Positions 13,101 to 23,700 of a DNA stretch of 64,000 nt are shown here, piece by piece. This stretch comes from Alentia gelatinosa (taxonomy: Eukaryota; Annelida; Polychaeta; Phyllodocida; Polynoidae). The notes under the pieces were generated by a model. That model saw only the letters and a list, made by a program, of their open reading frames with translations, did no database searches and was not told the origin of the DNA. A program made the translations under genes and the position numbers. Numbering within the stretch: the first letter of the stretch is position 1; every line of letters starts with the position of its first letter. Location of the stretch: positions 23,608,527 through 23,672,526 of the forward strand of contig OX465588.1 of assembly GCA_950022655.1 (NCBI GenBank). Direction: 5' to 3'.

Positions 13101-16100
13101 TAAAATGTTACACTACTAATGCTAACGGTACATAATCACTCCACCTCTTTCTCATGCCCTGATGGAAATAAGAATATACGGTATTGTCGACCCGACGCCA
13201 GTCTTCCAGATTTGGAATTCCCCACAGTTTGTTCGGTTTGTGTTCTGTTTCAGACGTTTAATGATTCAATCACCCAATCTATCACTCTGTCCATCTTATT
13301 TCAACTATCATAGCGTGAAATACTACCTCTGTTGGGAGAGCGTCATTCGCTCCCTACAGTGCAACTGATGGGGTGTCTGGTGGAAGGTCACTGGGATCTC
13401 ATTTTGGCAGGGAGCCAGGAACTGCTCAATCTACCCCCGGACGTAATGCCAAGTATTGCGTCGTTGTATAGGTGACAAGCGATTCAGATAGGCTCTCAAG
13501 TTCGAAAGTGAAACTAGCTGACTACTATGGCTTTGGTTTGGTTAATTTAACGTCCACTATATGTAAATAGCTATCAGACTGCCTCAGTTCATACTATTGT
13601 TCGTAGCACACCAGGCGGTTAGGTCACGATATTTCGAAATTCGATGGGATAACTGCGTATGTTCAAGTGTATACTAGATTAAATACGGCAGTTTTGGTGC
13701 CAACCTTACAATTGGAAATATCATAGCTTGGTGAAGCACATTTGCGTAAAGAAGAAATATATCACTTTATACTAGAGTATTGGAACCGAGGTATTTGATT
13801 ATTATCTAGTCAGATCTACCTCAGTGAAATTTATACTAGAGTATTGGAACCGAGGTATTTGATTATTATCTAGTCAGATCTACTAAATTTTTAGAAAGTA
13901 CCTTCTTTAAATTCCTCTTCAAATCGACGTTTCTGGTGCTCTTTGTATTTGGTGGCTCTAGAAGAAGTCAGGAAGAATGCGAGGAGGGTCGCGAAGAAGC
14001 AGTAGTTACTAATGGTGAGAAGAAATCCAACGAGCAATGCTGAAATAAGGAGGAAAATCAGTATGCTGAATGGACAGCATTGATATAATCATTATATTTT
14101 CACTTATATTGTCAGGTCGGTAATCATAAGTCGCTACGTCACCTGGGGAAATAAATGGCTAACCCTTTCAAAATTTGATAGATATAGCATTGGCGGTGGG
14201 TTAGGACGTGTATGTTAAGCCTCGTTACCCAATATATATTTGATAGATATTCAAGTTTTAAAAAGATAAGGTATATTGTTATAGAACATTCGTCCTATTG
14301 TTTCCCGGCCACTCATCGCGACAGCGGGTTCTCGCCCAATTCCCCGGCATACTCTTTTGTGTCGCTCTTAAGTGATTGAATACGTCAGCTTCCGGGTATG
14401 TCTGTCCATGTTAGCGGCCTTAATTTGAGAGTGATATTCTATCGTGCATTTTCCTGGTTTGCCAGGTCGCTCGAGCATCTAATCTGTTTTGTTGTGAGCT
14501 GTGTTATTTGTGTTTTATCTCTCTTTCATTTTTTCTTTTTCTTTTTTTAGGGTATCTTCCATTTCGCTTCTTTTTTTTTGTGGCGATGTGTTTTAATATC
14601 GTCTTGGAAGATCTGGTTCATGTATATTTCGGATTGGCTTGTTTGGTGTATGTTTTGGCATTGGTCCAGTACACGGTGAATTGTTTCTGGTTCTAGGCCA
14701 CATCGCCTGCAACTATATGATAGGTAAATTGATTTGAAATTATCCTTGGTTTGATGTATTTTATTACATAGTCTGAATATTTGGCCTATAGTGTGGCCAA
14801 CATGACATCAAATGACATTCAGTTAGCGCCACTTGATGGGTATATATGCAAAATGGGAATTCCGATATTTGTCGGAAAACTTGTACCTGGTATCCCAACT
14901 GCACTGTTGGTATGGATCTAATTCAGGGGTGTCAGTTGGGGTCAGGGAAAAAAGTGGAAACATTTTTTTATATGGATTTTTCTGCCTCAGAAAGATCGTG
15001 AAAACTTGGATAATATGTCCTTGTCGGCCATGACATAGGGTTGAAGGTCTGTGGGGAGGTTCAAACCAGTTTTATTGGAGTAAATGAGGCTTAATGAATA
15101 TTATCTTTGTTTGACCCTATTACAAGAAATTACATATCCTAAATATGAAAAAGTGGATTTCCACGGAAAAATGGAAAACTTACATCTCTGCTAATTAAGG
15201 TCAAATTACTATTGTGGGAAGCTAGTCATTTATCTTCAGAGTCTGGTTACTTATAGTCTTGAAGAGCTCTAATATAGGGTAGATCTCTTGGCATGACCAC
15301 AGTGACACTGTGACCTCACATCCCTGTGACCCGAGGAATAAGGATGAACTATTGAGTACAGTTTGGTAACTTTAATATCCTGAGAAGCAATCCGTTAACA
15401 TTCTGCAATATAGCCACACTGTCATAGTGCTCACTTTGCATCACATAGTAATACATGTAAACTCATAGTAAAGATACAGACCCAAATCTAGTCTCTGACC
15501 AATGTCATTCCATAACTCCAAGTATATCAGATTGTGTCTGAATTGTTGTCCATTTTAGTAACGTTCATAGTAATGATTTTCTAATTATTGTCTATCATCC
15601 ATGTTCTTCCTCAATCACTGCACATAATATAATGATAAATGTTCATGACTCAATCCGATGGGTTCACAATCTCCTGATGTTAGTTCAATAGGTGTTCAGT
15701 TTTTATGAGTCCAAAATATCCTCCCTGTGTTCTCTCCATTGAGAGTTAGTTCCTTACAAGTCGGTGTGTAAGTTACTCACAGAGACTATGGCTTCACGCG
15801 ATGATCATTTACCATAGGCGACTCCACTCAATGCAGAGTGAAGCCTCCAGCGCCTAGAATCAAACCCGTCCTCCAGCGAGGAGCAGCTTTGCTTAGCTTT
15901 CTGTCAGATCTTACCTACTCAACTGCTGCTCTCCACTGCTTACATCAGCAGGTCACGTGACCATTCACTTCCTTATACGGAGGATACATTCTGAATCTCG
16001 CTTCATGCTATCACCAACTTGCTTTGTACCTAGTGGTTTTAACTCACATCTGTTTAAACTTATTAAAATATCCCAATTAACCCAATCCTTACGAACGCTT

Positions 16101-17402
16101 TTTGTGGTGCATCATGTAGGCGGCGACCTTAGCTCACATGTATGGACAGTAAGGGCGAGCACCAAATTTAAAAAATAATGTCACGTGACGTTATTTGTGT
16201 TACCATGGCAACTTCTTTTTTTTCAGTGATTATATTGGTCATATCTTAATACATATTTTGTGTAAAAATGGTGTCATATCATTGAGTATTTCACGAATTA
16301 TGACCCGAATTTGCAAAATGTAAAATGATGCCATTTGGCATCATTCGCCCATGGCTGGGGAATGCCATTTGGCATCATTCGCCCGTGGCTGGTGAATGCC
16401 ACTGTGGCATCCTTAGTAAGGAAAGGGTTAACTCGGCAGGTAGATGCCAACCCCTGTTATTTTATAATGCTCACCTGCAAGGGCGCCGGATGTGTTCAGA
16501 CTTTTCTTTCTCACTCCCTGCCTTACAATGATCATAGGCAACAATAGGGCTAACAACCATCGCCATGGTGTAGGAGGTATGATGTCACCTATAACAAAAT
16601 AATAAAGAAAATATTAGGGGGTGTTCCACGACTACAAAAGCGCATTATCCAACGACTACAAAAGAGCATTAAAATTGTTATTAAAGTACACAAACTCAGC
16701 ACAATCAAATGAAATAAATGCTTGAGTGTTAAACCATTATGAGATAACTGTGACGAATCACTAAAAGGTAGATACTCGTCATTAAACATTCGACAGGTTT
16801 TGCGGAGCGATAAACTTCAGCGGTGCAGTGTGATAGGATCGGACCAGACTCACTAATGTTATATGATGTTATTGTTATGATAGGCGGGCCCTTACGACTC
16901 GATTAGTGGGCCCTAGAAAACCTGATTTTCCGGTGGTGGATCCTAATGACTACATACCGTCTTGACAACTTAGGTTATTTGGGGAAAAGTGTGGAGACTG
17001 AGTCATACCGAAAAGGAAACTGAAACTACAGCGAGTCTGGGCTGTTTTAAAATTAGTCATTACGAGGAAGAGGGATCTCAGATTATCATCGCCTGAGGCA
17101 ATATCATGGTCAACCCGACTAGCTTCGTGATTCAATCATTTAGACCTAGGTAAAATATTCACGCCCTCAGAGAGGGCTGTTTACACTGGCTATTTTTGGC
17201 CTATTCCCAATCTGATGGAGGCTCTTGATGTGTTATAAAAAGACACGCATTATCGCTCTTTGTTTCAACAGTACATACGTTCAGGAGTACAAATATGAAT
17301 GTAATTACCTGCAGCGCCTGTATTCCCAATCAGCAATACGGTAGACAGCCAGAATACCAAAGAAACTGGCAAGGTTATCAGCAAAACAAATAAAATCAGC
17401 AT
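10118..17402 (-). CDS. TMEM19: TMEM19, DUF92-family integral membrane protein
   Basis: Six coding exons on the minus strand: 17402-17309, 16588-16475, 14039-13902, 12515-12261, 10883-10668 and 10284-10118. All junctions are GT-AG and phases agree throughout (984 nt, 327 aa; human TMEM19 is 336 aa). Diagnostic blocks include PWRWL in exon 2, GGQRNWVQVLCNGG at the exon 3/4 junction, SCSSGDTFASELG in exon 4, and GTNGGVSVAGL plus GLLGSIIDSVLGAT in exon 5. Exon 1 and several later segments are strongly hydrophobic, consistent with a multi-pass membrane protein. DUF92 relatives include plant and bacterial prenyl-phosphate kinases (VTE6), but the animal function is not established. The ATG at 17402 is the first Met after an in-frame stop and aligns with the second Met of human TMEM19. 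The promoter side faces MINDY4. Confidence 0.95.
11098..11185. repeat. Short dispersed repeat (GATGCTAACTTGAATGACAG type)
   Basis: The segment around 11117-11170 (GATGCTAACTTGAATGACAG, then TAACCACCGTAAGCATG) closely matches 36100-36172. Related pieces with GGCTATGACACCTCTG occur at about 12838-12880 and 30323-30375. The 30.3-kb piece lies at the outer end of the Penelope-like insertion. The family is non-coding and the class is not identified. Confidence 0.5.
11551..12055. mobile_element. Pogo/Tigger-like miniature inverted-repeat transposon, copy 1
   Basis: CAGTAGAACCCCGCC at 11551 is mirrored by GCGGGGTTTTACTG ending at 12055. The element is flanked by TA at 11549-11550 and 12056-12057, as expected for a Tc1/mariner-pogo insertion. 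Inside are several near-repeats of CCCGCGTAAGCGGACAC in direct orientation near the left end and again at the right. No transposase frame is present, so it is non-autonomous. It lies in TMEM19 intron 4. A shorter relative is at 40759-40937. Confidence 0.85.
13766..13883. repeat. 64-bp direct tandem duplication in TMEM19 intron 3
   Basis: The segment starting TTTATACTAGAGTATTGGAA at 13766 is repeated at 13830 with essentially no change over about 54 bp. It ends 19 bp from the end of TMEM19 exon 3 (13902), so the copies sit immediately downstream of that exon's splice donor on the minus strand. Confidence 0.85.
15843..15903 (-). repeat. tRNA-like fragment (possible SINE head)
   Basis: On the minus strand GGGTTTGATTC (within about 15861-15880) fits an RNA polymerase III B box. 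An upstream AGCTAAGCAAAGC could be a poor A box. No acceptor stem or full cloverleaf can be drawn, so this is at best a degenerate tRNA-derived element. Confidence 0.25.
16328..16415. repeat. 34-bp tandem repeat, about 2.5 copies
   Basis: ATGCCATTTGGCATCATTCG begins at 16328 and again at 16362, with a partial third unit at 16396. Each unit holds the small palindrome TGCCATTTGGCA. The array lies in TMEM19 intron 2, 60 bp downstream of exon 2. Confidence 0.85.
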
Positions 17403-17740
17403 GTTGATAGTGCTATCAGTGTCACTTCGAAACCAGTCTGGGGATGGAGACGGCTGGATTGATTTGGCTGGATCCCACTGACGGGTTGAGCAAGCGTTTC
17501 ACACTGCACCGCTAGAGCAACCTACAGAAACTAGTTTTGCGGCACAATAAACCGGAGCGGCGCAGTGTGCAAGCGTTTGCTTAAGCTGGTTCCCCAATCG
17601 TTCTGCAGGAATAACCAGCGTATAAAGCCATCTAGCGGATGACTAGGGAACCAGCGTATGTGATCCAAAATGGCCGGGTGCTTGGGTGGAAACGAGAATT
17701 AGGGGACCATTTATACCTTGTTTTGTACAAAACGAAGATA
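17403..17740. promoter_or_regulatory. Shared bidirectional promoter region of TMEM19 and MINDY4
   Basis: Only 338 bp separate the start codons of the two divergently transcribed genes, so both 5' UTRs and core promoters must lie here or in unseen upstream exons. No TATA box is placed sensibly for either gene. The interval contains a 91-bp imperfect palindrome (17490-17580). Confidence 0.6.
17490..17580. repeat. Inverted repeat within the bidirectional promoter
   Basis: GCAAGCGTTTCACACTGCAC at 17490 is mirrored by GCGCAGTGTGCAAGCGTTTGC ending at 17580, with about 40 bp between the arms. Part of it (TTTTGCGGCACAATAAACC then AGCGGCGCAGTGTG) recurs in diverged form at 16797-16835 in TMEM19 intron 1, so it is probably a short mobile element. 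Confidence 0.65.
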
Positions 17741-20700
17741 ATGGACCATTGTTTTGTTGAAAGCGTAACTGCATCTCTTGTCCGCGAATATCTTAGCCGA
17801 AAGGTATGTCTTTATATCGTAAGCCATTGCGTTTTTTTCTGTCAATCCACTTTGTTTTTGACGATCTGGACTGGTTAGGCTCAACTTAAAAGTTATGTCA
17901 ACAGTAGAAGCTCCTGACTGTCTGACAGTGATACCCCTCATCTCCATTTAATTTTAGGGGTGCCATTTTCTTCAGCCTTTAACATAGAGCAATTGTTCAC
18001 TCCTGGATAGAGATGAGGGGTGAACACTTTACCTTTACCTACCTGCTTGTCTGACAAACCGTCACTACTAGACACTAGTCAGCCAGAGGTACTTGGCAGA
18101 AACTTAGCAATAGCAGAAACTCTGGAACTGCGCCAGAGACAAAAAATATAAATTTTATCATCTATCAATCAGAGCTTCATTAAAGACCACTTGACTGCAA
18201 ACTGAACAGGTAAAATAGACCGTACGCGTCATACCAAACTGATACAGGTCGAAGGGCACCTCCTCCTGTGACACTGACACTGTGAATTCGCACCTGTTTG
18301 CCAGACACTGAGTCCACTCCTCACACCTCATGCCACATTGGGAATAATTCCTTAAAGCATAACATCAACACTGAGTGTTTCCATAATATTGATAAGAGCT
18401 TGAAGAGGGAAATTCTAAAAGAAGAGAGACAGCACATGCAGAATACCTAATTGTTCCAACTGGGTAACCCTATGCGAATAAAATAAATCAGAGTAAGTCT
18501 ATCAGAATATATTTCACGTTATGTTATTAAAGCTACCCAAGCGACAACAGGGAATAAACCTTTTTTAACCAGGTAGATCGATACAAGTTTTGCCTCCGTG
18601 GAAAGGGCTTGAAAAATACAACTATAGATTTTAGAAATTAAGGGCAAACTTTCCTGGCTTTGAAAAACCACAGATGCAATGATGACACAAGAGTAGCTCA
18701 CTCGGTAGCGCACTGCGGATAACAGAGTTCTGGGTTAGAGTCTTAGGCCTTCGCTTTAAACCAACCAAGAAAAATATATATCCCTGCAAACAGATAGAAC
18801 ATTCATATAGGAAATAACAATAAGAAAACGTCCTAGATTAATTTCCTATACGCGTGTTTATAGAATAGAGATTCTCCTTATGCTGCATTACCTATCTACT
18901 GTTATTTATTTCTCATGTCGTAAGTAAATCTCTGCATGGTGAATTCATGTAAATCAGGCTGCTGAAATGATTAATTGAACCTAAGATTTGAAACTAAATG
19001 TATTTGTTTTGGTGTGTGTGTGTGAGGGGGGGGAGGGGACTGAGATAGCTGAATCCCGGATGAACCGGCCCCAACGCCATGGCGGGCCCCCTGTCGGCAG
19101 AGGGGTCGGTTTGGTACCGACACCCGGGGGTACGGTTCCGCGACGGGGCTGGTTCATCCGCGTACCAAGAGAGCCTTTAGTGCGGCCAGTTTTCACCAGA
19201 AGGCATCGTTGATGCTTCATTGTGGCTGCCTTGTACGGCTCTTGTCAGTCTGTGGTAGAGACTACAGGTTGAATAATATTGGCGCGGGGTTCCAAGTGCA
19301 AGTTTCCGCCACTGAAGAATATAGTAATATTGTATCTAGATTTTTTATATCCTGACACTGTCCACAGATTACATTTCAAAATTTTATAAAATGTGAAAAA
19401 TATATCTTTCAGGGACTAAAGATGACTCTTCAGATGATGGACGAGGAAATGCCGAGAGAAGAAAATAGTATCAGTAATAGGATGCATCTAAAAAAGGTTC
19501 TGCACATCGATAAAATCATGAACAAGAATAAGGTGACAGCTTGTTTATATTCATTTATATCCTGAGTAAACGGTTGTATGATTGCTTAACGAATAGGCAA
19601 GTTTTTTTGTTGTTCGTAAATTCTATGCAAATCATGGACCGAAATGTCGTTGAAATCTGGTTCAAATGGGGAAAAAAGGCTAACTAATTGTATTAGGTAT
19701 GCATACTTTAGACTATGCGCAAGAATGTAACGCAAAAAGCAAAATGGCTCTGACCTATTATCCCAATTGCCAATGAGTAGAACATAGTTCACATGAAATC
19801 TAATTTGATGGAGATAAAACCGAAAATCGCTACTCCATGGCCCGAATGGAAGGACAGCACTGCTGCCGAATTCCGTGTTTGTTTGCAGCAATTTCCCCTT
19901 AATATAAGTTTTAGAAAAAACACCACGGTTAGATATTAAATATATTTATTACAAAAAAAATCACTCCTTAAATAATGTTTTTCTATATGTACGCAGAAGC
20001 AAATATAAAATGAAAAATATAAACATGAAACTGGACCATAACACTGACTGAATCAGGATGTGTGCCAGTGCTTCCGCATTTGTAAGGTAAACTTTACATG
20101 ACTTAGGCGGACAAATTCCTGGAGCAACATGTTTTTTCAGACTTTCCAAGTATTGACATGAAGCTGAAAATGTACTTCTTTATAATAGCACCAAATGAAG
20201 GCAACTTACAGAAAGTGAACATTTCCTTAGCACTTGCTCGCCTGGGAACCTTGAGAAATAGTCTTAGGGCATCATTGTATGCATCTTTGATCTTTTGCAT
20301 GGCTGACTTTGTGTATTTCCATCATGAATGAGCTGTATATATCGATCTTTACATCCAGGCTGTACATGTCAAAGCTTGTTGCCAATATATTTGTCTGTCC
20401 ATATAGTGACATGGCGCTGGATGCGTTACCTTTTCCTAACCTCATCAACAACCCAACTCATCTCATTGATTCTACAGAAGTTTACACTGGTAATTCTTGG
20501 GAACGGCGCTAATACCACATGCTTAGCAATCACTCGTACTTTTGGTATTATCGTCCAACAGTATATAACGATTGTTTTCAATTAACATAGAAACTCACAT
20601 ATATTTTGAAATAGACAACATGATGAGGATAGTACTTTAAGTATTAGAAACAATAGAGGAAGTTGATTATTTACCATGTCTATGTTGAAGCTCACTGCAC

Positions 20701-23700
20701 CGAGAATGGAGCAGCCTTACTGCAAAGTGCGGTTAGTGTTGGTCATGCACGTGATTTCTTAATCACATGTAGAAGTAACAACCAGATACTGATTGCCACC
20801 ACAGGTTGTTACGTCACGACCTGGGCCTGTTTAATAATCTAGAATCGTACATGAAGACCCTTTTCTGTATCTCGTACAAGGGTTATCGGTCGATAGATTT
20901 TAACTTCGTTCGTTAAGGCAATTGTAGCCGTCCATAAGGTTGCCCATTAGTGTTGAATAAAGCTGACCCACATCGTCCCTAGGTTTCTCTACAGAAAAGG
21001 GTCTTCATGTACGGTCCTAGATGATTCAACGGGTACTTTCGCAAGTAAGAGCGCCTTATCGCTTGATTGGTTTTGCCACGGACCTATATCAATTGGCAGA
21101 TTTTGTGTGACTTTGGCTGGGGTCGGCAAGCAGAATTAATTGTCTCATTTTCAAATACTCAGGCATAGAAAATCAAGATTTTGAAAATATTCCCATCACG
21201 CCAGGCCTTAATAAACTATTTCACTGACGATTCCAAGACACTTGCAAAGTTGAACAGTTGAAATTATGGTCCTAGGTATACTGGGGGTTTCTAAACAATT
21301 AGCAGATTTTGGGTCACTTTGGATAGGGTATAGATATGGGAAATTAAGATTTTGAAATCATTTCTACCTTAACAGGCCTTAATAAACTATTTCAGCGACG
21401 ATTTCAAATATGTACCTATAAAATGGAACAGTAAAGATTATTGCTGTAAGTAGGCTGGGTGGTTCTAGACAATTGGCAGATTTTGTGTGACTTTGGCTGG
21501 GGTGGGCAGGCAGAATTGCCTCATTTTCAGATAATCAGGCATGGAAAATCAAGATTTTGAAAACATACCAGGCCTTATTAAACCCTTTTATCAATGATTC
21601 CAAGTTTGCTTCTAGAAAGAGCAGTTACAATTATGGCCCTAGGTGTGCTGGGGTTTCCAAACAATTGGCAGATTTTGTGTTCGTTTAGTTATAGATATTT
21701 TCTCAGTGAAATGAAAAGAAAAATCTAAACTGATCTAAAATACCAAATGAAATATGAATACATGATAATGATATGAATGAGGCTTCTCTCATATCACCAG
21801 AGGCATGATGTTCTTATACCTAATTACACCATAGAGTCTGCCCTCCTCTATATGCCATCTAGTGGAAAAGGTGTGAAACTAAGGTGCGAAAGCGGCGGTG
21901 CCGTGCTCCAAAGACGTGAACTGGAGAACAATAGCGAGGCAATCATATGTAGGCCAGCAAGGGTGGGTTGCTTATCTAGGTCCTCCAAGTCCGTGGTTTT
22001 GCCCTGTGAAGAATGATTGTCGGAGCTTATAATGATATACAAGTGGTTTTGACAAGTACAACTCAACTGCTGTCAAAATTGGGTTTGATAGGTTGGCTTC
22101 ATTAGAACAGTATTTACAACGTTCCGGCTTCTTAGTGGCCTTTTTCAAGTATAGATGTCTGTTATCCGTATTCTCAAGTGTACAAATGGGCATATACAGT
22201 TCATACTAATCAGTTGCCAAGTGGCGGATTGGTTTCTTAAAATTGATGGATGACTTATGGTATAATAAACAGTTGTTCATAATTGAATAATAGCTTATGG
22301 CGGAGTTTATAAAGATAATGGAAATGCTTATTAAGATTTTTGAAATTTATACCTATCAGAATGTAACTTTTGGGGATAGATTCCTGATATATAATGCTGT
22401 TCAAAGCCTTTGTTGGTAGGCACGTCTGTATGTGGTCACTGTGGTGTGGTACATCCATCATCCTGTGCACTCTGCAATTAAATCGAGATTATTTTAATAT
22501 TTTGACCAATTCAAACTGAATTTATCTGTGAATGGCAAAACCTTTATCTCCCTCTAGGAATCGGAATCTCCTTTGAAGGCGATGTTGGAGGTGATGTCTA
22601 AGAGTTTCATCGACAAGGCGCACGCGCGGGGGTCGTCGCGGCCGGACTCGGCCTTGTCGTCTTACCCTGACAACGATGTGCCCTCGCGGCCCGGCACGGC
22701 CCGCTCCGTCTACCCGAGCACCACCGTGGAGGACGAGCAGGGCAGCCCCTCGTCGTCCGCCTCGCGACTCAGGCCGGTCGTCACCTCAGAGTCCACAGAG
22801 GCCCTAACCAGGTCAGCCAACAAGAAACCCAAGAAAAACAAAGGTGAGAGCAAAGATTTGAGTGAATTATCACGGATTGAGAACTGCTATGAACTCAAGG
22901 ACTTGGCTTATGGCATAGATTGTGAGAGTGCAGAATACAGGTAATGCACATAGCCCTGATGAAGGCCACACCCGGCTGAAACATGTAGGTTAGCATGCGC
23001 TAATCAATCAAACAAGCAAGACTGTTGTACTGAAGGTTTATTAACAATTAAAGAAAAACTCGGATTGGTGTTTGGTTTGTGGTTTACTTCTCCAACAGAA
23101 TACAGGTAAGTATTGAGAGTCGATGGAAAACAGTCGAGAAGTGTGGCTCATAAAGTTGTCAATATTTCATAAAAACATGTACAACACATAAATAATGGAT
23201 ATGTATATTGGTAGTTTTTTACTTTTTCAGTGACAGTTCTTCAGCGTTTATCACTGTCTTATCGTTTCTCATGGATAAGGTTTAGGAAGTTTTTTTAAAG
23301 ATGCAAATCAAAACGTGCATATACAATTGAGTTACCGCTAAAATTTTACAAACGTGTATTGCATACCTCTTTGCGCCCTTCTCCATCTCAGTTTATTATC
23401 CGGTTTTAGTACTCTTCTCCAAATCAACCTGAAAGGCCCCCCTCCCCTCTGTATAGACAAAACTATTGCAATATCCCTGAAATACTTATACTCTTTTGAA
23501 TTTGTAATCTTTTATTTATGTTATTGGGTTTTACGATTAAACACTGGCCAGTTAAGAAACCAATTAATAGATTGAAAATATGCTGTAGATATTGCTGGCC
23601 TTACTGCTCTGGCGTTTTGTACAAACATGTACCAGTCTCTACCCATGTTGCGGTTGGCAGACAGCTTCTACATAATGCATGGAACGCTGGACCGCCGCTA

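Noticed and set aside
18225..18330. Minus-strand exon-like frame ([20 protein letters not shown], then a good GTATGA donor) between MINDY4 exons 1 and 2
   Set aside because: Open for only about 43 codons, no homology recognised, no partner exon seen; it does not match the N-terminus of TMEM19 and would lie on the far side of the MINDY4 start.
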